Assembly (NCBI RefSeq): GCF_002088975.1
Contig: NZ_NCST01000019.1
Location: 124,001-188,000, forward strand
Reading direction: 5' to 3'
Source of the DNA: Henriciella aquimarina
Lineage (GTDB): Bacteria > Pseudomonadota > Alphaproteobacteria > Caulobacterales > Hyphomonadaceae
DNA: 64,000 nt
Under the pieces are notes generated by a model. That model did not search any database. It saw nothing but the letters and a program-made list of their open reading frames with translations, and was not told where the DNA came from. Position numbers and translations under genes: made by a program. Position 1 is the first letter of the stretch, and each line of letters begins with the position of its first letter. Positions 39,212 through 49,074 of the stretch are shown here, piece by piece.

Positions 39212-41779
39212 ATGCGATCCGTATTCGCCGCATTTATATTGAGCTTTGCAGGACTGTTTGGTCTGACTGTCATGCCTGGTTCGGGGCTCACGGCGAATGC
39301 GCAGACCGTCAACCCGGGAGGGACGATCCGCTCGATTCGCGTTGAGGGGAATCAGCGCATCGAGGACCGGACGATCCAGTCCTACCTCCTCGTGGAACCC
39401 GGCGACCCGTTCGACCGCGAACGCATTGACCTCTCGCTCAAGACACTTTTCGCGACCGGGCTGTTTGCCGATGCTTCCTTCGAGAAGTCAGGCTCGGATC
39501 TGGTTGTGCGTGTGGTCGAGAACCCGATCATCAACCGGGTTATTTTCGAGGGCAACAGCGCGCTGGATGATGACAAGCTGCGCGAGGAAATCGAGGTGGC
39601 CCCGCGCGGCATTTTCACCGCGGCGCGTGTGCAATCCGATGTGCAGCGCATTCTTGAGCTCTATCGGCAATCGGGCCGCTTCGCCGCCAGTGTGGAGCCG
39701 CAATACAAGCCGCTCGAGCAGAACCGTGTGGATCTGGTCTTCGTGATCAATGAGGGCCCGGTCACCGGGGTCCGGTCGATCAACTTCATTGGCAACGAGT
39801 CCTATTCGGACCGTCGCCTGCGCAGCGAAATCGTGACGCGCCAGTCGCGCTGGTGGCGCTTTTTCAGTTCGAACGACAACTATGACCCCGGTCGTCTTGA
39901 ATATGACCGCGAGTTGCTGCGTCAGTTCTACCAGAACAATGGCTATTATGACTTCCGGGTTGTCTCCGCTGTGGCCGACCTGACACCGGACCAGGAAGAC
40001 TTCTACATCACCTATACGGTGGAAGAGGGCGACCAGTACAATTACGGCGAAGTGAAAGTCGAGACCGAGCTCGACAAGCTCAATGCCGAAGGGCTGCGCC
40101 GGGCCATCTCCATCCAGGAAGGCGACCTTTTCCGGGGGGACCAGATCGAGAATGCGATCGATACGCTGACCTATGCGGCCGGTGTCGCGGGCTACGCCTT
40201 TGTCGATATCACGCCACAGCTGGATCCGGACCCGGAGACCAACCGTGTGAACGTTACCTTCGCCCTCGACGAAGGCCCGCGCGTCTATATCGAACGCATC
40301 AATATCACCGGCAACACGGCCACGCTTGACCGTGTCATCCGTCGCGAGTTGCGGGTTGCCGAAGGCGATGCCTTCAACCGCGTCCTGCTGGACCGGTCGC
40401 GCAACCGGGTGCGCGCGCTCGGTTACTTCAAGGAAGTGGAGATCTCGGAGAGCGCTGGCTCCGCACCGGACAAGACGGTGGTGGATGTCGCCGTTCAGGA
40501 GCAGCCGACCGGCGAACTCTCCTTTGCGGCAGGTTACTCATCGGTCGACGCATTCCTGTTCGATGTCAGCGTCTCCCAGCGCAACCTTCGCGGCCGGGGG
40601 CAAACAGTGATTGCCCGGGTGTCGGCCTCGAAGCGCCAGCAATATATCGATCTGCGATTCCGCGAACCGCGTTTCCTCGACCGGAACCTGGCCGCCGGTA
40701 TCGACCTGTTCTCGACGCGTTCGGACTTTGCCGACATCAGCTTTGGTGGCTTCAAGACGGATACGATCGGCGCCGGGGTCAATTTCGGGTTCCCGCTTTC
40801 GGAGAACACGAATTTCGGTGTCCGCTACCGGCTGCAATCCGACGAGCTTGATTTCACCGATCGGCCAATCGTCATCAATACGGATGGTACCCAGGCGACC
40901 GAGACCATTACGGACGATAATGGTACGCCGGATGACCCCTCTGACGACATCACGCGCGAGGTAGCCATTTCGCCGAATGAGGATCCTCTGCCGCCCAATA
41001 CGTCCGTCGTCGATATCTGTGACGCGGCCTATGTGAATCGTTCGCGCAACTGCCGTAATGAGCGGGCGGAGATCTCTTCCATCGTCGGCTATACGTTCAA
41101 CTGGGACCGCCGGAACGATCCGATCGAGCCGACGGGCGGTTTCGATATGTCGCTCAGCCAGGATTTCGCCGGTGTCGGTGGCGATGTGAAGTTCATCCGT
41201 ACGGAAGTGTCCGGTGCGACCTATAAGGGCATCTTCAAGGGTGTCCGCGCCAGCGCCCGCGTTTCCGCCGGTTATATCGAACCGATTGGCAATAATGACG
41301 GGATCCGGATCAACAACCGTTTCTTCCGTGGCGGCTCCACTTTCCGCGGCTTTGACGTGGCCGGCCTCGGCCCGCGCCTTATCCGCCGCGAAGTGGATGA
41401 CGAGGGCAATACCGTCAGGCTGCGTAAGCTGAACGCCCTCGGCGGCAAGGCGTACTATCAGGGTACACTTGAGCTGACCGTTCCCAACTTCCTCCCTGAG
41501 GAATACGGGATCGACACGGCGCTGTTCGTTGAAGCCGGGTCCGTTGGTATCCTTGATGACGTCGATGTCGACGAAGCCCGCATCGTGCCGACCACCACGC
41601 CGGGCACGACGGCTGTGGAGTTGACGAAGGATGCGATGGGGCTTCGCGCGTCGGCAGGTCTTTCTATTGGCTGGGATTCACCGTTCGGGCCGATCCGGTT
41701 CGATTTCTCGCAAATCCTTCGAAAAGAAGAGTATGACCGGACCGAAACCTTCCGGTTCAGCACATCGACTCGATTCTGA
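39212..41779 (+). CDS. bamA: Outer membrane protein assembly factor BamA
   Basis: 855 aa. A signal peptide ends near residue 30 (ANAQT). Five POTRA domains follow in the N-terminal half (first begins IRSIRVEGNQRIEDRTIQSY), then a 16-strand Omp85 barrel. The VRGF-like motif appears as STFRGFDVAGLGPR. The protein ends in Phe after an aromatic-rich strand, as expected for an outer-membrane barrel. An extracellular loop rich in D, T and P occurs at about 560-600. Confidence 0.95.
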   Translation: MRSVFAAFILSFAGLFGLTVMPGSGLTANAQTVNPGGTIRSIRVEGNQRIEDRTIQSYLLVEPGDPFDRERIDLSLKTLFATGLFADASFEKSGSDLVVRVVENPIINRVIFEGNSALDDDKLREEIEVAPRGIFTAARVQSDVQRILELYRQSGRFAASVEPQYKPLEQNRVDLVFVINEGPVTGVRSINFIGNESYSDRRLRSEIVTRQSRWWRFFSSNDNYDPGRLEYDRELLRQFYQNNGYYDFRVVSAVADLTPDQEDFYITYTVEEGDQYNYGEVKVETELDKLNAEGLRRAISIQEGDLFRGDQIENAIDTLTYAAGVAGYAFVDITPQLDPDPETNRVNVTFALDEGPRVYIERINITGNTATLDRVIRRELRVAEGDAFNRVLLDRSRNRVRALGYFKEVEISESAGSAPDKTVVDVAVQEQPTGELSFAAGYSSVDAFLFDVSVSQRNLRGRGQTVIARVSASKRQQYIDLRFREPRFLDRNLAAGIDLFSTRSDFADISFGGFKTDTIGAGVNFGFPLSENTNFGVRYRLQSDELDFTDRPIVINTDGTQATETITDDNGTPDDPSDDITREVAISPNEDPLPPNTSVVDICDAAYVNRSRNCRNERAEISSIVGYTFNWDRRNDPIEPTGGFDMSLSQDFAGVGGDVKFIRTEVSGATYKGIFKGVRASARVSAGYIEPIGNNDGIRINNRFFRGGSTFRGFDVAGLGPRLIRREVDDEGNTVRLRKLNALGGKAYYQGTLELTVPNFLPEEYGIDTALFVEAGSVGILDDVDVDEARIVPTTTPGTTAVELTKDAMGLRASAGLSIGWDSPFGPIRFDFSQILRKEEYDRTETFRFSTSTRF

Positions 41780-41799
41780 TATGTTCTGAGGAGGAACTG

Positions 41800-42393
41800 A
41801 TGAAACTGATTAAAGCTGCGCTGGCAGCCTTCGCCCTTGCCTTCACGGGCACCACTGTCGCTGCCCCAATTGCCGCGGCGCAGGGGACGAATGTCGTCGT
41901 TATCGATCAATCCCGCATCATGCAGGAAAGCGCTGGCGGCAAGGATATCATCTCGAAAGTCAACGCAATCGAGCAAACCATGCAATCGGAACTCAAGCCG
42001 ACGCAGGACTCGCTGGCTACCGAAGGTCAGGCGCTTGATGCGAAGACGGCCAACATGACGATGGACGCCATCGCTGCCGACGACGCGCTGCGCACCGAGG
42101 TGGAGCAGTTCGCCCAGAAGGCTCAGGCCTTCAACCGGCGGCGCAAGATTGCCTCGGCTGAGCTGCAGGCAACGGAACGCGCCGCCTGGAACCAGTTCTT
42201 CTCGGCCATGCAGCCTGTGCTTCAGGAGGTTGTCGCCGAGAAGGGGGCCGATGTCATTCTTGATCGCTCTGACGCCATCTATGCGTCTCCTTCTGTCGAT
42301 GCGACGGATCTTGTCATCAGCAAGATGGACGCAAAGCTCTCGACGGTGAACGTGGTTCGCCAGAAGATCCAGACACAACAGCCCCAGCAGTAG
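41800..42393 (+). CDS. OmpH/Skp-family periplasmic chaperone
   Basis: 197 aa. The N-terminal signal peptide (hydrophobic core about 5-25, cleavage near AAAQG) is followed by [13 protein letters not shown], the start of the Skp beta core, then long charged helices forming the tentacles, and [18 protein letters not shown] at the end. It holds unfolded outer-membrane proteins in transit to BamA, encoded immediately upstream. Confidence 0.88.
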   Translation: MKLIKAALAAFALAFTGTTVAAPIAAAQGTNVVVIDQSRIMQESAGGKDIISKVNAIEQTMQSELKPTQDSLATEGQALDAKTANMTMDAIAADDALRTEVEQFAQKAQAFNRRRKIASAELQATERAAWNQFFSAMQPVLQEVVAEKGADVILDRSDAIYASPSVDATDLVISKMDAKLSTVNVVRQKIQTQQPQQ

Positions 42394-42395
42394 CC

Positions 42396-43412
42396 ATGTC
42401 TATAGACCGCCGGTTCTACGAATTGCTGGGTCCGGTCTCGGTGAGCGACCTTGCTACGCTGACAGGCGCGGCAGTTCACGGGGACAGCACGGCACAAGTG
42501 ACCGGCGTGTCCGCCGCCCACAATGCCCGGCGCGGCGAAGTCTGTTACTTCGATGGCGCCAAGCCGCCGGCTGAAGGTGATATCAGCCCGACGGCGGTGG
42601 CCTGCTTCGTCCAGGAGAAATACGTGGAGGCGCTTCCGGCGGGGGTCGTCGCGCTAAGCGTGGCGATGCCGCGCTCAGCGCATACTTTGGCGGCAGGCAG
42701 CCTCCTTCGCTTGCGCAGCTGGACGGATCAACCGCAGGCGGACGTGCAAACCAACATCCATGAAACGGCCCGGATCGCGCCCGGGGCCTATGTCGCGCCC
42801 GGCGCGGCTATCGGTGAGCAGACCGTGATCGGTCCGAATGCCGTTATCGGGCCTGGCGTCCAGATCGGCCGGGATTGCGAGATCGGGGCAAATGCCTCGG
42901 TTCAGTGTGCCCTCATCGGCAATCAGGTGAAGATCTATGCCGGCGCGCGGATCGGTGAAAGCGGCTTCGGCGTAACGGCCGGGCCAAATGGGGCCGAGGA
43001 CGCCCCTCAATATGGCCGTGTGATCATCCAGGACCATGTGACGGTCGGGGCCAATACCTGCATCGACCGTGGCGCATTCGATGACACGATCATTGGCGAA
43101 CATGCCAAGATCGATAATCTCTGCCAGATCGGGCACAATGTCGTTCTCGGCCGGAGCGTTCTCGTCGCCTCTTTCGGTGGCATTTCCGGCAGTGTGACCA
43201 TTGGTGATGGCGCCATGCTGGGGGGACGTGTCGGGATCGCCGACCATGTTAAAATCGGGGCAGGTGCCCAGATCGCCGCATCGGCTGGGGTCTTCCGTGA
43301 AATTCCCCCGGGCGATAAATGGGGCGGTACGCCGGCGCGACCGATTCGTCAGTGGCTGAAAGAGGTCGCCTGGCTCCAGAAGCAAACAGGCGACGGAAAG
43401 CGAGCGAAGTGA
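42396..43412 (+). CDS. lpxD: UDP-3-O-acylglucosamine N-acyltransferase
   Basis: 338 aa left-handed beta-helix acyltransferase adding the N-linked acyl chain in lipid A synthesis. Hexapeptide repeats run from about residue 120 to 295; the catalytic His is in QIGHNVVLG. The N-terminal uridine-binding domain is present. It starts 2 nt after the Skp gene and overlaps lpxA by 4 nt (GTGA). Confidence 0.95.
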   Translation: MSIDRRFYELLGPVSVSDLATLTGAAVHGDSTAQVTGVSAAHNARRGEVCYFDGAKPPAEGDISPTAVACFVQEKYVEALPAGVVALSVAMPRSAHTLAAGSLLRLRSWTDQPQADVQTNIHETARIAPGAYVAPGAAIGEQTVIGPNAVIGPGVQIGRDCEIGANASVQCALIGNQVKIYAGARIGESGFGVTAGPNGAEDAPQYGRVIIQDHVTVGANTCIDRGAFDDTIIGEHAKIDNLCQIGHNVVLGRSVLVASFGGISGSVTIGDGAMLGGRVGIADHVKIGAGAQIAASAGVFREIPPGDKWGGTPARPIRQWLKEVAWLQKQTGDGKRAK

Positions 43413-44200
43413 GTGTAGAGATTCACCCGACCGCAATTGTCGAAGACGGGGCGCAGCTTGGCGAAGACGTCTCGGTTGGTGCGTTTGCCTTTGTCGGCGC
43501 GCAGACGACGCTTGGCGACGGATGCCGGATCCATCAGCGCGCGACCGTGACCGGGCTCACCGAGCTTGGAAGCGAGGTCGAAGTCTTCCCGGGCGCTGTG
43601 ATTGGCACCGCCCCGCAGATCCTCGGCTTCAAGGATGACGGAACTTCCCGCATCACGATCGGCAAGCAGACAGTCATCCGGGAGCATGTGACCATTCATG
43701 GCGGGTCGCCCGCGCATGGGGGGCTGACTTCTGTCGGCGACAACTGCCTGATGATGGTCGGCGCTCATATCGCGCATGATTGCCATGTTGGCGACAAGTG
43801 TGTTTTTGCAAACAATGTCGCCCTTGGCGGGCATATCGTGGTTGGCGATCAGGTCTGGATGGGTGGCCTGGCCGCTGTTCACCAGTTCTGCCGGATCGGC
43901 CGGCACGCCTTTGTCGGCGGCGGGGCCATCGTGGTCGCCGACATCATCCCTTACGGCTCCGTGATCGGTAACCACGCGCATCTTGCGGGGTTGAATATCG
44001 TCGGCATGAAACGGCGGGGCTTCAGTCGTCAGACCATCCACGACCTACGGGCGGCCTACCGGATGCTGTTTGCCAAGGAAGGCACGTTCAGCGAACGCGT
44101 CGCCGACGCCGAAGAGAGCTATGGCGATTGTCCGGAACTCGTCGAAATCATTGAATTCATTCGTGCCAGCAAGAGCCGCTCTCTCTGCCTTCCGGAGTAA
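43409..44200 (+). CDS. lpxA: Acyl-ACP--UDP-N-acetylglucosamine O-acyltransferase
   Basis: 263 aa from a GTG at 43409, matching the usual length (262 in E. coli). It catalyses the first step of lipid A synthesis. The beta-helix repeats begin at [14 protein letters not shown], and the catalytic His123 is in [11 protein letters not shown]. It directly follows lpxD with no fabZ between them. The longer frame from 43319 lies inside lpxD. Confidence 0.95.
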   Translation: MSVEIHPTAIVEDGAQLGEDVSVGAFAFVGAQTTLGDGCRIHQRATVTGLTELGSEVEVFPGAVIGTAPQILGFKDDGTSRITIGKQTVIREHVTIHGGSPAHGGLTSVGDNCLMMVGAHIAHDCHVGDKCVFANNVALGGHIVVGDQVWMGGLAAVHQFCRIGRHAFVGGGAIVVADIIPYGSVIGNHAHLAGLNIVGMKRRGFSRQTIHDLRAAYRMLFAKEGTFSERVADAEESYGDCPELVEIIEFIRASKSRSLCLPE

Positions 44201-44208
44201 CTGGTCCG

Positions 44209-45048
44209 ATGGCGAAACTCGGAATTATTGCAGGGCTTGGGGGCTTGCCTGTCAGTATCGCGCAGGCGGCTGAGGCCGACGGGCGTCCGTTTCATGTCTT
44301 TCGGCTCGCCGGTTTTGAAGAGCCGCGTCTGGAAGCGTTTCCCTGCGAGACGGTCGGCATCGGACAGATCGGGAAGCTGGTCAAACGCCTGAAGGCCGAG
44401 GCCTGTGAGGATGTTGTCCTGGCCGGCATCGTCAAGCGTCCCGACTTCAAGGACATCCGGCTGGATATGCGGGGGGCACGGCTGTTGCCCCGTGTCGTCA
44501 AGGCCGCACGGAACGGGGACGATGCCCTGCTGCGCGTCATCATTAGTGAACTGGAGCAGGAAGGCTTTCACGTCATCGCAGCAGAGGACGCAGCCGGGGC
44601 CCTGAAGTCCGGCAGCGGTCATCTCAACGGGCCCGCGCCGGATGAGGGCGCGATCGCCGATTTGAAGAAGGCCGCCGGCATCGCATCGGAAATGGGGCGG
44701 CTGGACATCGGGCAGGGCTGTGTTGTCTGTGATGGTCTCGTCCTTGCCGTCGAGGCCCAGGAGGGCACGGACCGGATGCTCGAGCGGGTCGCCGCGCTCG
44801 AGCCCGAAATCAGGGGGACGTCGTCGCGCCGCCGTGGGGTACTCGTCAAACGCCCCAAGCCGATCCAGGAAAGGCGTATCGACCTGCCGACCATCGGGGC
44901 TGGCACGATCGAGAAAGCCGCGGCCTGTGGGCTGGCCGGGATAGGAGTCGAGGCCGGAGGCGCGCTTTTGCTCGACAAGGCGCGCATTGAGGCATTGTGT
45001 GATGAGCTGGGCGTTTTCCTTTATGGGTTCCCGCCCGACTGGAGCTGA
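44209..45048 (+). CDS. lpxI: UDP-2,3-diacylglucosamine diphosphatase LpxI
   Basis: 279 aa (DUF1009 family). It hydrolyses UDP-diacylglucosamine to lipid X and UMP by attack on the alpha phosphate, replacing the unrelated LpxH of gammaproteobacteria. The start LGIIAGLGGLPVSIAQAA and the C-terminal GVLVKRPKPIQERRIDLPT-like region are typical. Its position between lpxA and lpxB supports the assignment. Confidence 0.93.
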   Translation: MAKLGIIAGLGGLPVSIAQAAEADGRPFHVFRLAGFEEPRLEAFPCETVGIGQIGKLVKRLKAEACEDVVLAGIVKRPDFKDIRLDMRGARLLPRVVKAARNGDDALLRVIISELEQEGFHVIAAEDAAGALKSGSGHLNGPAPDEGAIADLKKAAGIASEMGRLDIGQGCVVCDGLVLAVEAQEGTDRMLERVAALEPEIRGTSSRRRGVLVKRPKPIQERRIDLPTIGAGTIEKAAACGLAGIGVEAGGALLLDKARIEALCDELGVFLYGFPPDWS

Positions 45049-45051
45049 TGG

Positions 45052-46197
45052 ATGGCGTCGGTATATCTCGTAGCGGCTGAACCTTCCGGCGATTTGCTGG
45101 CGGCCGAGATCGTCCAGAAGCTGCGCGCTATCTCGCCTGGGCTCGACATTAGTGGCATTGGCGGCGAGGCGCTCGCCGCGGAGGGTATCCTCTCTCCTCT
45201 TGATATCTCGGAGCTGTCGGTCCTGGGCTTTGTGGAGGGTATCAAGATCTACAAGCGCGTCGTCGCGCTCGCTGACGAGGCCGCAGACGATATCATTCAG
45301 ACTAATCCAGACGTTGTGGCCCTGGTCGATTCCTGGGGATACACGCTTCGCGTTGCTCAGCGTGTGCGCAAACGTGCGCCGCATATCAAGCTGGTGAAAG
45401 TGGTCGGCCCACAGGTCTGGGCCACGCGGCCCGGCCGCGCAAAGACGCTGGCAGGGACGGTCGATCATCTCGTCTGTATCCAGGCTTTCGAGGCACCGTT
45501 CTATGAACCGTTTGGCCTGCCGGTCACGGTGATGGGCAATCCGGCGCTTTCGCGGGGCGAAATCGGCAATCGCGAGGCGGGCCGGAAGGCGCTGGACGTG
45601 CCGGCGGAAACACCGCTTCTCCTGGTCCTGCCAGGAAGCCGGCGTAGTGAAATCGACCAGGTGGCGCCGCGTCTTCTCGATGCGGCGAAACAGGTGAAAG
45701 CACGCCTGCCGGAGGCCGAAGTCGTGGTGCACCCTGCGGCAAATATACGGCCATATTTTCTGGAGTGCTTTCCGGACACGGAAAACTGGGTGCGGGTCTC
45801 GTCCCGCGAAGCCAACCGGGCGGATGTCATGGCCTGTGCCGACTATGCTCTGGCGTGTTCGGGAACCGTGACCAGTGAGCTTGCCCTGCAGGAGACGCCC
45901 TTCCTTGTCGGTTATCACACAGGCTGGATTACATGGGCGCTAGCCCGGTTTTTCCTGTTCAAGCCAACTCACATCACATTGCTGAACATTGCCGCGGACG
46001 ACACAGAAGTCGTGCCGGAATTCGTGCAGACAAAATTCAGGGCTGATGACATGGCCGAGACGGCCGTGAAGATGCTGAGCGACAGAGCCGCCCGTGCGGC
46101 GCAGATTGCGGCACAAAAAAATGCTCTCTCCCGAATGGGAGAGAGCAAAATGGATTCAGCGGAAATCGCTGCAAAGGTACTTCTGGACTACACCTAG
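45052..46197 (+). CDS. lpxB: Lipid-A-disaccharide synthase
   Basis: 381 aa GT-B glycosyltransferase (family 19) joining lipid X and UDP-diacylglucosamine. Motifs are [14 protein letters not shown] at the start, [11 protein letters not shown] in the middle, and [20 protein letters not shown] near the donor site. The last 30 codons contain the gltA terminator of the opposite strand. Its TAG stop shares CTAG with the gltA stop. Confidence 0.95.
   Translation: MASVYLVAAEPSGDLLAAEIVQKLRAISPGLDISGIGGEALAAEGILSPLDISELSVLGFVEGIKIYKRVVALADEAADDIIQTNPDVVALVDSWGYTLRVAQRVRKRAPHIKLVKVVGPQVWATRPGRAKTLAGTVDHLVCIQAFEAPFYEPFGLPVTVMGNPALSRGEIGNREAGRKALDVPAETPLLLVLPGSRRSEIDQVAPRLLDAAKQVKARLPEAEVVVHPAANIRPYFLECFPDTENWVRVSSREANRADVMACADYALACSGTVTSELALQETPFLVGYHTGWITWALARFFLFKPTHITLLNIAADDTEVVPEFVQTKFRADDMAETAVKMLSDRAARAAQIAAQKNALSRMGESKMDSAEIAAKVLLDYT
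46115..46146 (-). terminator. Intrinsic terminator of gltA, inside lpxB coding sequence
   Basis: A perfect 10-bp inverted repeat GCTCTCTCCC / GGGAGAGAGC (46123-46132 with 46137-46146) closes a 4-nt loop. Read on the minus strand, the stem is followed by A and then seven T residues (complement of 46115-46121), about 50-80 nt past the gltA stop. On the plus strand only AAAAT follows, so termination is expected only for the gltX-gltA transcript. Confidence 0.8.
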
Positions 46198-47501
46198 CCG
46201 CGTTGATCCACCGGCACGAAGTCGCGCATGGCTTCGCCTGTGTAGATCTGGCGCGGACGGCCGATGCGTTGCGTCGGGTCCTCGATCATCTCGTTGAGCT
46301 GCGCGACCCAGCCGACGGTGCGTGCAAGCGCGAACAGCACGGTGAACATCTCGGTCGGGAAGCCCATCGCATCGAGGATGATGCCCGAATAGAAATCGAC
46401 GTTCGGATAGAGCTTCTTCTCGACAAAATAGTCGTCCTCGAGCGCGATCTTCTCGAGCTCCATTGCGACTTTCAGGATCGGCGTATCCTTGAGGCCAAGC
46501 TCATCCAAGACCTCGTGGGCGGTCTGCTGCATGACCTTCGCGCGCGGGTCGTAATTCTTATAGACGCGGTGGCCGAAGCCCATCAGGCGGAATGGATCAT
46601 CCTTGTCCTTGGCACGGGCGATGAATTCCGGGATGCGGTCAACGCTGCCGATCTGGTGGAGCATGTTGAGGCAGGCCTCATTGGCGCCGCCATGCGCGGG
46701 CCCCCAGAGGCTCGCCACGCCCGCGGCGATCGCTGCGTAGGGGTGAGCCCCCGACGAACCGGCCAGACGGACCGTGGAGGTCGAAGCATTCTGTTCGTGG
46801 TCGGCATGCAGAATGAAGAACCGGTCCATCGCTTTCGAAAGCGTCTGGCTGATCTTGTAGTCCTCGGCCGGAACCGAGAAGCACATGCGCAGGAAGTTCT
46901 CCGCATAGGAGAGGTCATTGCGCGGGTTCACGAAAGGTTGACCGATCGAATATTTGTGGATCCGGGCCGCCAAGGTCGGCATTTTCGCGATCAGCCGGAT
47001 CGAGGCCAGCCGGCGTTCTTCCGGGTCGGCACTATCCATGGAACTTGGATAGAAGGCCGAGAGAGCACCCACAGTACCCGTGAGCATGGCCATCGGGTGG
47101 CTGTCACGGCGGAAGCCGTCAAAGAACCGGTCCATCTGCGTGTGGAGCAGGGTGTGCTGGGTCACCTGTTTCGTGAAGCCCTGGAATTCCTTCTGCGTCG
47201 GCAGCTTGCCGTTGAGCAGGAGGTAGCAGACTTCAAGATAGCCAGACTGGTTGGCCAGCTGGTCGATGGGGTAACCCCGGTGAAGCAGAATTCCTTCCTC
47301 ACCATCAATAAATGTAATCTGGGATTCACAGCTTGCAGTCGATGTGAAACCGGGGTCCAATGTGAAAACACCGGCTTCGCCATAGAGTTTTTTGACATCG
47401 ACGACGTTCGGTCCGTGTGTGCCACTCAGGACGGGAAATTCGTAGGATTTCCCATCAAGATCGAGCTTTGCTGTGCCAGCAGGTTTGGTCTTGTTGATCA
47501 T
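46194..47501 (-). CDS. gltA: Citrate synthase
   Basis: 435 aa type II (hexameric, Gram-negative) citrate synthase, condensing oxaloacetate with acetyl-CoA. The start [15 protein letters not shown] (47501) is 1 nt after the gltX stop; a longer frame would extend into gltX. Catalytic His residues lie in [13 protein letters not shown] and [14 protein letters not shown], and the aspartate in [15 protein letters not shown]. The stop codon overlaps the convergent lpxB stop. Confidence 0.95.
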   Translation of the reverse strand: MINKTKPAGTAKLDLDGKSYEFPVLSGTHGPNVVDVKKLYGEAGVFTLDPGFTSTASCESQITFIDGEEGILLHRGYPIDQLANQSGYLEVCYLLLNGKLPTQKEFQGFTKQVTQHTLLHTQMDRFFDGFRRDSHPMAMLTGTVGALSAFYPSSMDSADPEERRLASIRLIAKMPTLAARIHKYSIGQPFVNPRNDLSYAENFLRMCFSVPAEDYKISQTLSKAMDRFFILHADHEQNASTSTVRLAGSSGAHPYAAIAAGVASLWGPAHGGANEACLNMLHQIGSVDRIPEFIARAKDKDDPFRLMGFGHRVYKNYDPRAKVMQQTAHEVLDELGLKDTPILKVAMELEKIALEDDYFVEKKLYPNVDFYSGIILDAMGFPTEMFTVLFALARTVGWVAQLNEMIEDPTQRIGRPRQIYTGEAMRDFVPVDQRG

Positions 47502-47502
47502 G

Positions 47503-49011
47503 TCAGCCCTCTTCAACGTGTCCTTCTTGGTCGCTCCCGGCTTTCGCCCGGGCGAGGTGAAAATCAATACGCGCCAGTGTCTCGTCCCGGCCAAGCCATG
47601 CCATGACCGGCGCAAGGTCCGGTGCAGGCAGTCCGCCGGTGAGTGCCGCGCGAATAGGGGGTCCGACCTGTCCGAAGGACAAATCGCGCGCTGAGCAGAA
47701 AGACTCTAGTGCATGTTGCAATGCGGTATCGCCCCATTCCGCAACGTTGGCAATGGCTACGCGCAAATCAGCCAGCCGGTCGAGATTATCTCCGGAAAGG
47801 GCCTTGCGGGCTTTCTTGTTGAGATTGTCGGCATTGGACGTCCAGAAAAAGCGGAAGGCCGAGGCGAGTTCGTCGAGTGTGGCCCCTCGATCCTTCATGG
47901 CCGGCAGCGCGGTACGGATGCGCTCGAGCGTATCCTCGGAGAGGTCTGCCGCGGCCGCTTCATTGAGCCAGGGTTTCAGCAGATCGAACAGCCGGTCATT
48001 GTCGCATTCGCGGATAAAGTACGCGTTGACGTCATTCAGCTTGGCGAGATCGAGCCGGGCTGGCGCTTTGTTGATCGCCTCAAGCGAGAAGACCTTGGCC
48101 GCCTCATCAAGCGTGAAGATCTCCTGGTTGCCGTGGCTCCAGCCAAGGCGAAGCAGGTAGGCATTCATGGCTTCGGGCAGATAGCCCATCTCGCGATAAG
48201 CTGTGGTGCTCAGCGCGCCATGGCGTTTCGAAAGCTTTGCACCATCGTCCCCATGGATCATGGGAACATGGGCGAAGACGGGAATGTCCCATCCCATGGC
48301 CTCGAAGATCGGGACCTGCCGGAAGGTGTTGCGCAGATGGTCGTCGCCCCGGACGACATGGGTGACCCCCATATCATGGTCGTCGACCACAACGGCCAGC
48401 ATGTAGGTCGGTGAACCATCGGTGCGCAGCAGGATCAGGTCATCAATTTCAGTTGCCTTGATGCGGATTTCGCCCTGTACCTTGTCATGGACGATAATAT
48501 GCCCCTCGTCCGGCGCTTTCAGCCGGACTGTGTAGGGCGCATCCTCGTGGGGCGGCCCGCCGCCATCGCGATAGGGGGAACGGAAAGGCGCAAGCAGTTC
48601 TTCGGCTTTTTGACGCAGCTCCGCGCGCTCTTGCTCGCTCCGGTTCTCGTCCTTGGCAGCTGCGCGAACGGCTTCGCCTTCCTCGCGACGGGCCTGGAGC
48701 TCTTCAGGGGTGACATAGCATCGAAACGCGGCCCCGGATTCGATGAGGGCCTTCGCACACTCTGCATGGCGGTCCGCGCGAGTGCTCTGGAAGAGAGGCG
48801 CTTCATCGGCCTCCAGTCCAAGCCAGCTCATCCCGTCCAGGATGGCGTCAACGGCCTCCTGCGTTGAGCGGGCCTTGTCGGTATCCTCGATCCGAAGCAG
48901 GAACTTTCCCTGGTTGCGGCGCGCAAACAAGTAGTTGAAAAGAGCTGTTCTGGCACCGCCGATATGTAGCATTCCGGTCGGGGAGGGGGCAAAACGGGTA
49001 ATCGTCGTCAT
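47503..49011 (-). CDS. gltX: Glutamate--tRNA ligase
   Basis: 502 aa class I synthetase. The HIGH motif is in [17 protein letters not shown] and the KMSKS equivalent is KLSKRHG. The C-terminal anticodon-binding domain is present. It is the first gene of a two-gene operon with gltA. Alphaproteobacteria often carry two GluRS genes, and this sequence alone does not show whether it charges tRNAGlu only or also tRNAGln. Confidence 0.94.
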   Translation of the reverse strand: MTTITRFAPSPTGMLHIGGARTALFNYLFARRNQGKFLLRIEDTDKARSTQEAVDAILDGMSWLGLEADEAPLFQSTRADRHAECAKALIESGAAFRCYVTPEELQARREEGEAVRAAAKDENRSEQERAELRQKAEELLAPFRSPYRDGGGPPHEDAPYTVRLKAPDEGHIIVHDKVQGEIRIKATEIDDLILLRTDGSPTYMLAVVVDDHDMGVTHVVRGDDHLRNTFRQVPIFEAMGWDIPVFAHVPMIHGDDGAKLSKRHGALSTTAYREMGYLPEAMNAYLLRLGWSHGNQEIFTLDEAAKVFSLEAINKAPARLDLAKLNDVNAYFIRECDNDRLFDLLKPWLNEAAAADLSEDTLERIRTALPAMKDRGATLDELASAFRFFWTSNADNLNKKARKALSGDNLDRLADLRVAIANVAEWGDTALQHALESFCSARDLSFGQVGPPIRAALTGGLPAPDLAPVMAWLGRDETLARIDFHLARAKAGSDQEGHVEEG

Positions 49012-49074
49012 AATCTGGACAGATCGTTCAATTTCATTGGCTCAACTAAGTCTGGTCGCCATGAACACGCTCGC

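Noticed and set aside
47502-47615. N-terminal extension of gltA
   Set aside because: The 38 extra codons lie inside gltX and match nothing in citrate synthase. The ATG at 47501 gives a normal length.
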